Assembly (NCBI RefSeq): GCF_029589055.1
Contig: NZ_JARQZP010000003.1
Location: 1,426,001-1,490,000, forward strand
Length of the DNA stretch: 64,000 bases
DNA from: Vibrio hannami
GTDB lineage: Bacteria > Pseudomonadota > Gammaproteobacteria > Enterobacterales > Vibrionaceae
Reading direction: 5' to 3'
Shown: positions 49,101 to 58,971 of the stretch, in pieces
Numbering within the stretch: the first letter of the stretch is position 1
Layout of the letters: each line of letters begins with the position of its first letter
Notes under the pieces: generated by a model
Seen by the model: the letters and a program-made list of their open reading frames with translations, nothing else
What the model was told of the DNA's origin: nothing
Databases searched by the model: none
Translations under genes and position numbers: made by a program

Positions 49101-49690
49101 CGACAGCCCCCAAAGTTATCACTAAATGAACCTTGAATAAGCTTTCCTTGCTACCAATAGATTCCTTGCAAAATCAATGGCGCATATGAAACCATTAATT
49201 TTTTGTTGTTTCAAGCATACTTGTGTTCTTATGACATAAAGAATGAACTTTTGTGTTATCTATCATAGCTCAACCAGAACAACATACTATTAATATAGGC
49301 GAAACCACATTTGCCAGCTTTCGAAGCAGACTATTTAGCTTAAGTCTTTAATTAAGATCACAAAGTTAAAATTTATTTCATGCATTTTAGACATTAAGCT
49401 AACTTAGATTCGCATTTTACAATGTTTGACCGCAACTTTATTGTGGTAATTATATTTAAACTTGAGTAAAAGTTTGAGAACAAAAGGTACAAAAGGTTCA
49501 TTTAGTTACCATACGGTTCCTGCGCTATTAATTGATTAAGAGAATAATCTACCATTCGAATATCTAATATTATCAGGTCGAGCAATCTGAATTTCCGATA
49601 GAGATAAATATTGAATTGAGATGAGACTTTCGTCCCAACTCAATATCTATTTCATAACTCTAATATTATAAATTACCCTGGAGGATAGCT
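49101..49690. other. Long control region between the LysR gene and frdA, with a hairpin
   Basis: A 590-base AT-rich stretch. The clearest structure is an imperfect hairpin at 49616-49643 (TTGAGATGAGAC with GTCCCAACTCAA, two mismatches) 48 bases before the frdA start, which could lie in the messenger leader. I find no convincing FNR, CRP or other site by eye. Confidence 0.5.
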
Positions 49691-51511
49691 GTGAAAACCA
49701 TAACCACAGATATCGCAGTCATCGGCGCTGGCGGCGCCGGTCTTCGTACTGCAATCGCAGCGGCTGAAGCCAACCCTGACTTAGAAGTCGCTCTGATTTC
49801 TAAAGTCTACCCAATGCGTTCACACACCGTGGCCGCAGAGGGTGGGTCAGCAGCGGTCATCAAAGATGAAGACAGCTTAGATAACCACTTCAACGATACC
49901 GTTGGCGGTGGTGACTGGCTGTGTGAGCAGAATGTCGTAGAGTATTTCGTGGAAAACGCGACCCGCGAAATGATTCAGATGGAGCAATGGGGCTGCCCAT
50001 GGAGCCGTAAAGAAAATGGTGACGTCAACGTGCGCCGTTTTGGTGGTATGAAGGTCGAGCGCACCTGGTTTGCAGCCGATAAGACTGGCTTCCACATGCT
50101 GCACACCCTGTTCCAGACGTCTATCAAGTACGATTCCATCAAACGCTTTGACGAATACTTCGTGGTCGACCTTCTGGTTGAAGACGACGAAGTGCAGGGT
50201 CTGGTGGCGATTCATATGTCCGAAGGCGAGCTGGTGACGATTAAAGCCAAGTCGGTAGTATTGGCAACGGGCGGCGCAGGTCGTGTGTACAACACCAACA
50301 CCAACGGCGGTATCGTAACCGGTGATGGTATGGCGATGGCGTATCGTCATGGCGTGCCACTGCGTGATATGGAGTTCGTTCAGTATCACCCAACGGGTCT
50401 ACCGGGCACGGGTATCCTGATGACCGAAGGCTGTCGTGGTGAAGGCGGTATCATCGTTAACAAGAACGGCTACCGTTACCTCCAGGATTATGGCATGGGA
50501 CCGGAGACCCCGGTTGGCGAGCCTAAGAACAAATACATGGAACTGGGCCCTCGTGACAAAGTGTCTCAGGCATTCTGGCATGAGCAGCAAAAAGGCAACA
50601 CCATTGAGCATCCTCTTGGTGATGTGGTGCATCTTGACCTGACGCATCTAGGTGAAGAGTACCTGCAAGAGCGTCTGCCGTTCATCTGTGAGCTGGCAAA
50701 AGCGTACGTGAACGTCGACCCTGCCAAAGAGCCGATTCCAATTCGTCCAACGGTGCACTACACCATGGGCGGCATTGAGTGTGACCCGAACTGTGAAACC
50801 AAGATTAAAGGTCTGTTTGCGGTGGGTGAATGTGCATCCTCTGGTCTGCACGGTGCTAACCGCCTGGGCTCTAACTCTCTGGCAGAGTTTGTGGTGTTTG
50901 GCCGCGTAGCGGGTGAGAACGCGGTGAAACGTGCCGAAGAGTTCAAAGGCTGGAACGACGCATCGATTGAGAAGCAAGTGCAAGCGGTAGAAGAGCGCAT
51001 CAATGCTCTGCTGAATCAGCAAGGCGATGAGAACTGGGCAGAGATTCGCACTGAAATGGGTAAAACCATGGAGTCAGGTTGTGGTATCTACCGCCGTGAA
51101 GACCTGCTGGAAGAGACCATCAACAAACTGGCTGAGCTGAAGCAGCGTTATAAGAACATCGGCATTAAAGACAAAGGTAAGGTGTTTAACACAGACCTTC
51201 TGTACGCCATTGAAGTGGGCTATGGCCTGGAAGTGGCGGAAGCGATGGCGCACTCGGCTATCCTTCGTCGTGAATCCCGTGGGGCGCACCAGCGTTTAGA
51301 TGAGGGTTGTACTGAACGTGACGATAAGGACTTCCTGAAGCACTCACTGGCGCACTTCAATGAAGATGCGGCGCCATCGATTGATTACAGCGATGTCATC
51401 ATCACTAAGTCTCAGCCAAAAGCACGTCTGTATGGCGCAGCGGCGGAAGAGGCAGCAGCAAAAGAAGCGGCGGAAGCGGCAGCGGCTGGCGAACCAGAGG
51501 AGCAGAAATAA
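49691..51511 (+). CDS. frdA: Fumarate reductase flavoprotein subunit FrdA
   Basis: A 606-residue catalytic subunit of quinol:fumarate reductase. The dinucleotide fold is [19 protein letters not shown]; the histidine of [14 protein letters not shown] near residue 45 is the covalent FAD site. QYHPTGLPG and [11 protein letters not shown] form the substrate site. It reduces fumarate to succinate at the cytoplasmic face. The GTG start has GGAGGA eight bases upstream. The last 25 residues are an Ala/Glu-rich tail. The gene overlaps frdB by one base. Confidence 0.97.
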   Translation: MKTITTDIAVIGAGGAGLRTAIAAAEANPDLEVALISKVYPMRSHTVAAEGGSAAVIKDEDSLDNHFNDTVGGGDWLCEQNVVEYFVENATREMIQMEQWGCPWSRKENGDVNVRRFGGMKVERTWFAADKTGFHMLHTLFQTSIKYDSIKRFDEYFVVDLLVEDDEVQGLVAIHMSEGELVTIKAKSVVLATGGAGRVYNTNTNGGIVTGDGMAMAYRHGVPLRDMEFVQYHPTGLPGTGILMTEGCRGEGGIIVNKNGYRYLQDYGMGPETPVGEPKNKYMELGPRDKVSQAFWHEQQKGNTIEHPLGDVVHLDLTHLGEEYLQERLPFICELAKAYVNVDPAKEPIPIRPTVHYTMGGIECDPNCETKIKGLFAVGECASSGLHGANRLGSNSLAEFVVFGRVAGENAVKRAEEFKGWNDASIEKQVQAVEERINALLNQQGDENWAEIRTEMGKTMESGCGIYRREDLLEETINKLAELKQRYKNIGIKDKGKVFNTDLLYAIEVGYGLEVAEAMAHSAILRRESRGAHQRLDEGCTERDDKDFLKHSLAHFNEDAAPSIDYSDVIITKSQPKARLYGAAAEEAAAKEAAEAAAAGEPEEQK

Positions 51512-52248
51512 TGGCGAACCGAGTACAAAAAATCGACATTCTGCGTTATGACCCTGAGAAAGATGCAGAGCCGTACGTACAAACCTTTGAAGTGCCGTTT
51601 GATGAGACCATGTCTCTTTTGGATGCACTGGGTTACATCAAAGACAACCTGGATAAAAACCTGTCGTTCCGCTGGTCTTGCCGTATGGCGATTTGTGGCT
51701 CTTGCGGCATGATGGTGAACAACTATCCGAAGCTGGCGTGTAAGACCTTCTTGCGTGACTACCCGGATGGCATGCTCATCGAGCCTCTGGCGAACTTCCC
51801 GATTGAGAAAGACCTGATTGTGGACATGACGCCGTTCATTGAACGCTTAGAAGCGCTGAAGCCATACATCTTAGGTAACGACCGTACACCAGAAGATGGG
51901 CCGAACAACCAGACCCCTGAGCAACTAGCCAAATACAAGCAGTTCTCTGCCTGTATCAACTGTGGTCTGTGTTACGCAGCCTGCCCTCAGTTTGGCCTGA
52001 ACCCGGAATTCTTAGGCCCTGCAGCCATTACCCTTGCGCACCGCTACAACCTTGATAGCCGTGACAACGGTAAAGACGAGCGTATGAAGCTACTGAACGG
52101 TGAAAACGGCGTATGGGGCTGTACCTTTGTGGGCTTCTGCTCTGAGGTGTGTCCGAAGAACGTAGACCCGGCAGCAGCGGTGAACCAGGGCAAGGTCGAG
52201 TCTTCAAAAGACTTTGTCATTGCGATGATGAAACCACAGGAGGCGTAA
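51511..52248 (+). CDS. frdB: Fumarate reductase iron-sulfur subunit FrdB
   Basis: A 245-residue electron-transfer subunit. The 2Fe-2S cluster cysteines lie in [14 protein letters not shown] and the following KLAC; the C-terminal clusters (4Fe-4S and 3Fe-4S) lie in [12 protein letters not shown] and [17 protein letters not shown]. It carries electrons from menaquinol, bound by FrdCD, to the FAD of FrdA. Length matches E. coli FrdB (244). The start overlaps the frdA stop (TAATG), and frdC begins three bases later. Confidence 0.98.
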   Translation: MANRVQKIDILRYDPEKDAEPYVQTFEVPFDETMSLLDALGYIKDNLDKNLSFRWSCRMAICGSCGMMVNNYPKLACKTFLRDYPDGMLIEPLANFPIEKDLIVDMTPFIERLEALKPYILGNDRTPEDGPNNQTPEQLAKYKQFSACINCGLCYAACPQFGLNPEFLGPAAITLAHRYNLDSRDNGKDERMKLLNGENGVWGCTFVGFCSEVCPKNVDPAAAVNQGKVESSKDFVIAMMKPQEA

Positions 52249-52251
52249 GAC

Positions 52252-52635
52252 ATGAGTAACCGTAAACCTTATGTTCGTGAAATGAAGGCCACCTGGTGGC
52301 AGAAGAGCAAGTTCTACCGTATGTACATGTTGCGTGAAGCAACGGTACTGCCGTTGATTTTCTTCACCCTGTTTCTGACCTGGGGTCTGGGCAGTTTAGT
52401 GAAGGGACCAGAGTCCTGGGAAGCATGGTTGTCTTTCATGGGTAACCCGCTGGTGATTATCATCAATATCCTGGCACTACTGGGTAGCCTGTTCCACGCT
52501 CAGACCTTCTTCAGCATGATGCCTCAGGTGATGCCAATCCGCATCAAGGGCAAACTGCTGGATAAGAAGCTGATTGTCTTGTCTCAATGGGGCGCTGTGG
52601 CGGCGATTTCCCTGATTGTTCTCATCATCGTGTAA
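52252..52635 (+). CDS. frdC: Fumarate reductase membrane subunit FrdC
   Basis: A 127-residue membrane anchor with three helices (about residues 26-45, 63-85 and 106-126). With FrdD it binds the quinone and holds FrdAB to the membrane. The N-terminal [20 protein letters not shown] is typical. Length is near E. coli FrdC (131). It lies between frdB and frdD with gaps of three and ten bases. Confidence 0.96.
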   Translation: MSNRKPYVREMKATWWQKSKFYRMYMLREATVLPLIFFTLFLTWGLGSLVKGPESWEAWLSFMGNPLVIIINILALLGSLFHAQTFFSMMPQVMPIRIKGKLLDKKLIVLSQWGAVAAISLIVLIIV

Positions 52636-52645
52636 GGAGTCTATT

Positions 52646-53008
52646 GTGGTTGATAAAAATCCAAAACGTTCAGACGAGCCGGTATGGTGGGGACTGTTCG
52701 GTGCTGGCGGCACCTGGTTTGCGATGATTACCCCAATCACCGTATTGGTACTGGGTATTCTTGCGCCACTGGGCATCATTGATGCAGAAGCACTGAGCTA
52801 TGAGCGCGTGGCGGACTTTGCCACCAGCTTTATCGGTGCGCTGTTTATCATCGGCACACTGGCACTGCCAATGTGGCATGCGATGCACCGTCTGCATCAC
52901 GGTATGCATGACCTGAAACTGCATGTTGGTACAGCAGGTAAAATCGCTTGTTACTTTGTAGCTGGCGTTATTACTGTACTATCAGTTGTGTTTATCTTTA
53001 TGATTTAA
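52646..53008 (+). CDS. frdD: Fumarate reductase membrane subunit FrdD
   Basis: A 120-residue membrane anchor with three helices (about 15-45, 60-80 and 96-120) and the conserved [13 protein letters not shown] and [10 protein letters not shown]. Together with FrdC it forms the menaquinol site. The GTG start at 52646 follows AAGGAG; the frame can be read ten codons further upstream, but that would overlap frdC. It is the last gene of frdABCD and is followed by a terminator. Confidence 0.96.
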   Translation: MVDKNPKRSDEPVWWGLFGAGGTWFAMITPITVLVLGILAPLGIIDAEALSYERVADFATSFIGALFIIGTLALPMWHAMHRLHHGMHDLKLHVGTAGKIACYFVAGVITVLSVVFIFMI

Positions 53009-53028
53009 ATACTGATTATCAGGCACTA

Positions 53029-53055
53029 AAAAGGCTGACGAGTTGTCAGCCTTTT
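53029..53055. terminator. Terminator of frdABCD
   Basis: AAAAGGCTGAC pairs with GTCAGCCTTTT around five bases. It also serves the convergent hypothetical gene. Confidence 0.92.
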
Positions 53056-53073
53056 CTATATCTATTGACAGTG

Positions 53074-53772
53074 TCACCATAATTCGAATGAACCGATATG
53101 ACCAAACTTTCTGTCTGCTGGAAGGTTCAGCCGGGATAAGCTCACCTGAAGATCAGACAACCTTTCCGCTATATGTTTTTTATCTGAATTAAGTAAATAA
53201 CGCATTTCAACCTGTAGTTCAGGCAAATATCTATACACCGCGTTTAACTGCTCACTTACTGTATCGGCTTTAACATCAAATTCCCGCGATTGCAGTAAAA
53301 TCTTAACCAACTCAAGATTCTCCTTTTCATACAGATACTGTTTGAGTGCAGACAAATAGATACTTTCCGGCATCAATACCTCGGAAAACCCACCAACCCA
53401 GTAGCTTACAACGACCATACTGTCAGGTTCATTGATTCCACTTTCTTTTAACTGCTCTTCTGACCAATTTGGTGGATAAGAAACCCCCGTACCTTCGATA
53501 CTAAAACCGGTGGCGTCAATCGCGTTTTGCACCATAGCTTCATCTGGTATATACGATGAATCCACCACAAAACGGGCAACTTCAGCAAGACTTTGTCCAT
53601 CTTTGGTATAGAAGAATCGGGATGCGGGCAAGCCTGTTTTCAACCACATCACCAAATCCCTGATATAAAGGCTGTCACTAGAATCAGGTTTATGGAACCG
53701 TAGCTCCAGCTCTATATCGATAAGCAGTTCAATTGAGTTTTCAACCAATGATTTATCGTTTTCTGGCATCAT
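53074..53772 (-). CDS. Hypothetical protein, about 232 residues
   Basis: I do not recognise a family. The product is soluble and acidic, with no signal peptide or membrane helix. It is mostly helical (SIELLIDIELELRFHKPD; DKKHIAERLSDLQVSLSRL) with a central part containing SYWVGGFSEVLMPES. The ATG at 53772 follows GGAAG; a TTG at 53802 would add ten residues. It is a single gene ending at the frd terminator, with arcC divergent upstream. No role can be assigned. Confidence 0.55.
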   Translation of the reverse strand: MMPENDKSLVENSIELLIDIELELRFHKPDSSDSLYIRDLVMWLKTGLPASRFFYTKDGQSLAEVARFVVDSSYIPDEAMVQNAIDATGFSIEGTGVSYPPNWSEEQLKESGINEPDSMVVVSYWVGGFSEVLMPESIYLSALKQYLYEKENLELVKILLQSREFDVKADTVSEQLNAVYRYLPELQVEMRYLLNSDKKHIAERLSDLQVSLSRLNLPADRKFGHIGSFELW

Positions 53773-53938
53773 CAAAACTTCCACTATTAAGTGCTGTTGC
53801 AATCTTACTCAAACAGGGTTCGTATAGATTTTTGCATACAATCCTAAGCAGAAAATCAAATATCGAAAAATACCCCTTACTTACGGCATGATTTGTGGAG
53901 CGGAACACACATAGCTGACCTTATTGACGCAAGAAATC

Positions 53939-53965
53939 GATAAACAGTGCTGATCACGGTTTATC
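53939..53965. promoter_or_regulatory. Dyad upstream of carbamate kinase
   Basis: GATAAAC and GTTTATC, with inner GTG and CAC, make a 27-base dyad about 105 bases before arcC. It may be an operator for an unknown regulator or a leader hairpin. Confidence 0.4.
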
Positions 53966-54069
53966 AGTCCTCTAACTGATTAAGTATAGGGGTCTTAAAA
54001 TGGTGAATTGCTTCCAATGCGTATCTATCAATGAGTATGCGTTAAGTTGGAAATATTAGGAAAGTAATT

Positions 54070-55008
54070 ATGAAAATCGTATTAGCCTTAGGCGGCAACG
54101 CACTTCTTCAGCGCAAAGAAGATCAAACACTGGAAAACCAGCTAAAGAACATCACTCGTGCATCAGCTAGCATTGCAAAAATAGCAGAAGGTAATGATCT
54201 GGTTATCGTTCATGGCAACGGCCCCCAAGTTGGCATGTTAATGGAGCAAAACGCGACTTACCATGAAGTGAAACCGCAAATCACGCCATACCCGATGGAC
54301 GTACTAAGCGCAGAGACCTGCGGCATGATTGGCTGCTTATTGCAGCAAGAGCTGCTAAATGCTGACGAATCTTGCTCTCCAATCAGCATCATTACGCAAA
54401 CATTGGTACAAAAAGCCGACCCGGCATTCGAAAACCTGACTAAGTTTGTAGGTCCGGTATACAGCGAAGAAGAAGCGAAGAAGATCATGGCTGAGCGACC
54501 AAGCCTGCAATACAAGCCTGATGGCGAATACTATAGACAGGTGGTAGCTTCTCCTAAGCCTGTCGATATATTTGAAATCCCGCAGATCAATGCACTTTTA
54601 GAAACAGGTAGTATTGTTATCGCTGGCGGTGGTGGTGGTATCCCTGTCTATCGAGATGATAACGGCCAGCTAAATGGCGTTGAATGTGTCATAGATAAAG
54701 ATTACACCGCAGAGCTTATTTCAGAGAAGATCGATGCTGATTTGTTCATCATTCTTACAGATGGCGACGTTTGCGAGAACTTTGGCACACCAGAACAAAG
54801 AAGCATTAAGCGCATTTCTCATGAAGAACTTGGTAAATACGACTTCCCTGCAGGTTCTATGGGGCCAAAAGTGGATGCTGTTCGAAAATTTGTTAAAGAG
54901 ACTGGCCGCAGAGCTGTAATTGGTTCTCTTTATGAATTAGACGAGATTCTTAAAGGCAACTCCGGCACCTCCATAGAAAGTGAGTGCGAACTGGAGTACT
55001 ACAATTAA
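54070..55008 (+). CDS. arcC: Carbamate kinase
   Basis: A 312-residue cytoplasmic enzyme that makes ATP and carbamate from carbamoyl phosphate and ADP, the last step of the arginine deiminase pathway. Motifs VLALGGNALLQR (residues 4-15), VIVHGNGPQVGML (about 46-58), IVIAGGGGGIPV and GSMGPKVDAV identify it clearly. The other arc genes (arcA, argF) are not adjacent, so it stands alone behind a possible operator and is followed by its own terminator. Confidence 0.95.
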   Translation: MKIVLALGGNALLQRKEDQTLENQLKNITRASASIAKIAEGNDLVIVHGNGPQVGMLMEQNATYHEVKPQITPYPMDVLSAETCGMIGCLLQQELLNADESCSPISIITQTLVQKADPAFENLTKFVGPVYSEEEAKKIMAERPSLQYKPDGEYYRQVVASPKPVDIFEIPQINALLETGSIVIAGGGGGIPVYRDDNGQLNGVECVIDKDYTAELISEKIDADLFIILTDGDVCENFGTPEQRSIKRISHEELGKYDFPAGSMGPKVDAVRKFVKETGRRAVIGSLYELDEILKGNSGTSIESECELEYYN

Positions 55009-55031
55009 CCATTGTTGAGTAAATATCAATC

Positions 55032-55061
55032 AAACGGCTGGCAGATGTTAGCCGTTTTTTT
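55032..55061 (+). terminator. Terminator of arcC
   Basis: AAACGGCT pairs with AGCCGTTT around ten bases, followed by a T run to 55061. It lies 24 bases past the arcC stop. Confidence 0.9.
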
Positions 55062-55141
55062 GTGCTCCCGATAACTAGCTCGCTTTTATATAAATATTAC
55101 TAATCTATAATATAGAGAAAATTATAAGGCTAGGTTTGTAA

Positions 55142-56257
55142 ATGAAATCATTTCAATGGGATAAAAGCTTCGAAACGGGTATTAAAGATGTTGACGACCA
55201 ACACAAATATCTGGTCTCTCTGATAAACAAATACAGTGCTATGGCTGCGGAGCAAAGAAACACTGCAGAAGAAAGCGCGCAAGTCTTAAACGAGCTGACG
55301 GAATATACGCTTTATCACTTTGATCAAGAAGAGCACATGATGGCAAAAGCTGGCCTTTCCGAAGATCACCTGGAAGAACACATTACCATTCATCAGAAGT
55401 TTATCCTCGATCTTAAAGAGCTCACAGACTCTTTTGATTGTCACAACGAGGAACACTCCGCCCAATTACTTGAGTTTCTCATCAACTGGCTTGTTTACCA
55501 TATATTGGGGTGTGATCAGAATATGGCGAGACAAGCAAACGCTATTCGTAACGGCCAATCTCCAGAACAGGCTTACCGGGATGAAGAGCGGGAACAAGAT
55601 AGTGCCGTAGGACCACTACTTAAAGCGCTAAAAGGAATGTTTGAGCAGGTCTCTGACAGAAACAGAGAACTTATTCTGCTGAATCAATCTCTGGAAGATA
55701 AGGTGGATCAGCGTACCAAAGAACTTTCTGACGCTAATCGTCAATTAGAAAAGCTATCACTGACCGATACGCTCACCAAGCTCCCAAACCGTCGTTATGC
55801 GATGAGATCGATCAATAACCATTGGCAGCAGGCTATCAAAGAAGACACTCCACTTGCGTGTATGCTGCTAGATGTCGACCTTTTTAAGCAGGTAAATGAT
55901 ACCGTGGGACATGATGCCGGAGATGATCTTCTAAAACTACTTGCAGAAACTTTTATATCAAGATACCGGGAAGAGGATGAGGTATGCAGACTTGGTGGTG
56001 ACGAATTCCTTGTCATTTGTCCCGGGCTGGATTTAAAAAGTGCTATCAGGCTTGCGAATGTTGTTCTGACAAAGGTTCAAGCAATCAAAGTTCAATACGA
56101 TGGTTTTTGTTGGGAGGGAAGCATCAGCGTAGGTGTTGCAGAACTTGATTCTGCTATGAGCGATGCCAGTGCGCTAATAAAAGCGGCAGATAAATCTGTT
56201 TATCTGGCTAAAGACGCCGGTAAGAACTGTATAAAAGCAATTCAACAAACCGGGTAG
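55142..56257 (+). CDS. Bacteriohemerythrin-GGDEF diguanylate cyclase
   Basis: A 371-residue cytoplasmic c-di-GMP synthase with an oxygen/redox sensor. Residues 1-135 are a hemerythrin domain: histidine 21 (DVDDQHKYL), HFDQEEHMM, HITIHQKF and HILGCDQNM provide the di-iron ligands. A coiled coil (about 165-200) leads to the GGDEF domain (about 205-371) with DPLTKLPNRR-like TLTKLPNRRYA and the active loop RLGGDEF; REED five residues before it is the RxxD inhibitory site. V. cholerae has a protein of this architecture (Bhr-DGC, VC1216). It probably lowers or raises c-di-GMP with oxygen state. The next gene follows after four bases. Confidence 0.95.
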   Translation: MKSFQWDKSFETGIKDVDDQHKYLVSLINKYSAMAAEQRNTAEESAQVLNELTEYTLYHFDQEEHMMAKAGLSEDHLEEHITIHQKFILDLKELTDSFDCHNEEHSAQLLEFLINWLVYHILGCDQNMARQANAIRNGQSPEQAYRDEEREQDSAVGPLLKALKGMFEQVSDRNRELILLNQSLEDKVDQRTKELSDANRQLEKLSLTDTLTKLPNRRYAMRSINNHWQQAIKEDTPLACMLLDVDLFKQVNDTVGHDAGDDLLKLLAETFISRYREEDEVCRLGGDEFLVICPGLDLKSAIRLANVVLTKVQAIKVQYDGFCWEGSISVGVAELDSAMSDASALIKAADKSVYLAKDAGKNCIKAIQQTG

Positions 56258-56261
56258 CTAT

Positions 56262-56834
56262 ATGAATAAATCATTGCTGATTATCATTTCTTGCCTGTTT
56301 ATGTTTTATTCAGAATTAGTAGCAGCAAGATACTGTACTACTAAAAACTGGGAAACCTCTACCGAGTACTACAAGAAGCAAGAGAAGAGGTACAACGGCA
56401 ATGTTAGCCTAGTAAACGAAGCCGTTGTTATCTATAACGATTATGAGTTTCTTCAGGATCATTATGACTCTGATACGCTGCTTAAGGTCTGGGTAGGAAA
56501 GAATGAAAACGCTAAAAAAGCTCTTATTGCGCAAAAAGAGCTCTTTATGAACGAAGTTCTCACGCTAAATAAACTCAGAAGTAAAATTCTGGCGACAATG
56601 AAAAAGCTTAAAACGGCCAAAGAGCTATGGGAAAAACTGGCTGATTACTGCTACGACGAAGATCATTATGACGACTACAAAGCTGGCCGTGACAACATGC
56701 GCAAGGTTATCAAAACTCAAAAGAAAGCAGACGAGCTACTTGCTAAAGTTGAAAGAATGAAACTTCGATACCTAAAAGAGGTTGGGCTTATTAACGGCTC
56801 AAAAGAGAAAGCTGAAGAACTAACGAGCCGTTAA
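56262..56834 (+). CDS. Hypothetical exported helical protein
   Basis: A 190-residue protein of unknown function. A signal peptide (MNKSLLIIISCLFMFYSELVAA) is followed by a strongly charged, mostly helical mature part rich in Lys and Glu (for example KLKTAKELWEKLADY and TQKKADELLAKVERMKLRYL), suggesting coiled coils; three cysteines are near the ends of the first and middle parts. The gene starts four bases after the hemerythrin-GGDEF stop, so it is in the same operon; it might act in the envelope in a linked process, but nothing else is known. It converges on the DEAD-box gene. Confidence 0.65.
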   Translation: MNKSLLIIISCLFMFYSELVAARYCTTKNWETSTEYYKKQEKRYNGNVSLVNEAVVIYNDYEFLQDHYDSDTLLKVWVGKNENAKKALIAQKELFMNEVLTLNKLRSKILATMKKLKTAKELWEKLADYCYDEDHYDDYKAGRDNMRKVIKTQKKADELLAKVERMKLRYLKEVGLINGSKEKAEELTSR

Positions 56835-56852
56835 TAGATTTGGTTATTACCT

Positions 56853-58040
56853 TTATTCTTTGCGCTTATGCTTAGGTACATAGTTTAGAATTGAAATCGG
56901 AACTTCTTTCTTTGGAGTAAATCCTTCAATTGTGCGCCGCTCTATAAGATGCCCCAGGCGGCTTTCAATCATACACAGATTCTTAAAGTTATCTTTAGAT
57001 ACCAGAGATACTGCTTCACCTGCTGCATCAGCGCGTCCAGTACGACCAATTCGGTGAACATATTCATCTGCAGGATAAGGCAAATCGTAGTTAATCACAC
57101 ACGGCAGGTTATCGATATCAATACCACGAGCAGCAACGCCTGTTGCAATCAGGTACTTTAGTTCACCAGATTTGAATGATTCCAAAACTTTGTTACGAGA
57201 CGCCTGATTTCGCCCACCATGAATGGCATCAGCTGCGATACCACGCTTCTCGAGCTGAGAGACCAGTTTGGCTGCACCATGCTTGGTTTCTATAAAGATA
57301 AGAGCCTGCTCCCAGCGTTCCTCTTTTAACAGATGACTAAGAAGAGAAGACTTCATATCTTTATCAACTGTGATCAGCCACTGTTCAATATTGGCTTTAG
57401 ATGCTGAGTGTTTGGTAATACTGATCTCATGCGGATCGTTGATAGCCGATCTCGCAAGATCTCGAACCGGATTCGACAAAGTCGCAGAAAATAGCAGGTT
57501 TTGAATATCTTCAGGTAAGCGGGCGATGATCTTATTAATGTCTTCGATAAAGCCCATATCCAGCATTCTGTCTGCTTCGTCCAGAACCAGAATTTCAGCT
57601 TCATCAAAATGAACAGCGCGCTGCCCATAGAGGTCAATCAGACGCCCAGGTGTCGCAACCAGAATATCGATACCTTCAATCAGGCGCGCTTTTTGCGGCG
57701 CATCATCCACACCACCAAATATCGCCATAGCTTTAAGACCAAGGTGTTTACCATATACCTCAATACTCTTCTCAACCTGAATAGCCAACTCTCTGGTAGG
57801 AACAAGAATTACAGCGCGAACACGTTTTTTACGTTGGGTTTCACCTTTACTAAGCATCTCCAGAATTGGCAAAACAAAGCTAGCGGTTTTGCCCGTACCA
57901 GTCTGAGCAGCAGCAATTAGATCCTCGCCTTTCAAGACAACCGGAATCGCCTTTTTCTGGATGTTAGTCGGAGACTCGTAACCTGCTTCGGTTACTGCTT
58001 TAACGATAGGGTCGCTTAATCCAAGTTTAGAAAATGACAT
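56853..58040 (-). CDS. DEAD-box RNA helicase (RhlE-like)
   Basis: A 395-residue ATP-dependent RNA helicase. The motifs are in order: Q motif (PTNIQKKAIPVVL), motif I AQTGTGKT (about residues 44-51), PTRELA, TPGRL, motif II VLDEADRMLDMGF, SAT, and in the second RecA domain ARGIDI and HRIGRTGR. There is no long C-terminal tail, as in RhlE-type helicases, so it probably acts in ribosome assembly or RNA turnover at low temperature. It converges on the hypothetical exported protein gene. Confidence 0.93.
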   Translation of the reverse strand: MSFSKLGLSDPIVKAVTEAGYESPTNIQKKAIPVVLKGEDLIAAAQTGTGKTASFVLPILEMLSKGETQRKKRVRAVILVPTRELAIQVEKSIEVYGKHLGLKAMAIFGGVDDAPQKARLIEGIDILVATPGRLIDLYGQRAVHFDEAEILVLDEADRMLDMGFIEDINKIIARLPEDIQNLLFSATLSNPVRDLARSAINDPHEISITKHSASKANIEQWLITVDKDMKSSLLSHLLKEERWEQALIFIETKHGAAKLVSQLEKRGIAADAIHGGRNQASRNKVLESFKSGELKYLIATGVAARGIDIDNLPCVINYDLPYPADEYVHRIGRTGRADAAGEAVSLVSKDNFKNLCMIESRLGHLIERRTIEGFTPKKEVPISILNYVPKHKRKE

Positions 58041-58120
58041 GGTTATCTCTAATGGCTGATATGAGTGGGCGCTAGTCTAGTTGCAGAGTGGTTTTGGTAC
58101 AAGTTTAAAGTTGCTCACAA

Positions 58121-58864
58121 TTAGTGATGGACATACCTACGATACAATTCCTGGTATCGCCCATCTGCTTTCATCTTATCTAATGCCGCTTGCCACCTTT
58201 CCACTTCTTCATCCGACGTGCTTAGAGAAAAACCAAGATAAAGGGTTGAGTCATACAACTTAAGTTCCGTTTTCTTTATTTCAGTCACATCAATTTTGGC
58301 TTTTTTAGCCAACTCCGGCATGACCAACTCGCTCATAGGCGTGCCATCGAGCCTGTCGCTGGCCAACATTTGTAAAGAAATAAGGTGATCGTTTGTAGGG
58401 TAGATGTTCGTAAAACCTAGCTCTTCAAGGTAAGTATGGTCAGAATTACCACGACCTACTCCAATGAAAGGTAGCTTATGCAGGTCTTCGAGCGTCCTGA
58501 TTGAGGCCGGATTGCCTTTGTGAATATACATATAGACGCCGCTAGTTATCAGCGGGCCAACCCATTTAATGGTTTTGTCTCTTTCCTCTCGCCAGGCAAC
58601 GATAAAAAAGGCGATATTGGGCGCTGTCTGAACCTTTAGTAAACCCCGGCTAAAAGGAAACATTTCAAATTCGACAGGATGCCCAAGTTCCCTCATCATT
58701 TCTTTTACTATGTCGATTGCGAAACCATGAAACTCACCCTCTTCTTCATAAGTAAAGGGAGGAATATAGTGGGTAATAAATCTGTGGGTTAACTGAGCAT
58801 TTGCGGACGCAGAAAGGTGTATTATCGTCGTAGCCAAAAGCACTTGATACCATCGTCCCCGCAT
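58121..58864 (-). CDS. Periplasmic solute-binding protein, family 3
   Basis: A 247-residue binding protein. The signal peptide is MRGRWYQVLLATTIIHLSASANA (cleavage near residue 23). HYIPPFTYEEEGEFHGFAID, then IVKEMMRELG and the central domain crossover, match SBP_bac_3 proteins, which bind amino acids or similar polar ligands. No ABC permease or ATPase gene is next to it, so it may feed a sensor or a distant transporter. A start upstream is unlikely, as the signal peptide fits here. Confidence 0.85.
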   Translation of the reverse strand: MRGRWYQVLLATTIIHLSASANAQLTHRFITHYIPPFTYEEEGEFHGFAIDIVKEMMRELGHPVEFEMFPFSRGLLKVQTAPNIAFFIVAWREERDKTIKWVGPLITSGVYMYIHKGNPASIRTLEDLHKLPFIGVGRGNSDHTYLEELGFTNIYPTNDHLISLQMLASDRLDGTPMSELVMPELAKKAKIDVTEIKKTELKLYDSTLYLGFSLSTSDEEVERWQAALDKMKADGRYQELYRRYVHH

Positions 58865-58971
58865 ATGTAATCAGCTCCAAACTTAATCCGGTTTTATCGC
58901 CTTATTTTAGCCTATTACACGCCGATCAGCTGATTTATCATAGCTAATTGATGGCTGCTTCACATCAAAAT

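Noticed and set aside
49877..50389. 170-codon open frame on the minus strand inside frdA
   Set aside because: It lies fully opposite a strongly supported gene, has no family-like features, and is the usual shadow of a GC-rich codon pattern.
50648..51022. 124-codon minus-strand frame inside frdA
   Set aside because: Same reason: antisense to a clear gene, no ribosome binding site, His/Arg-rich shadow composition.
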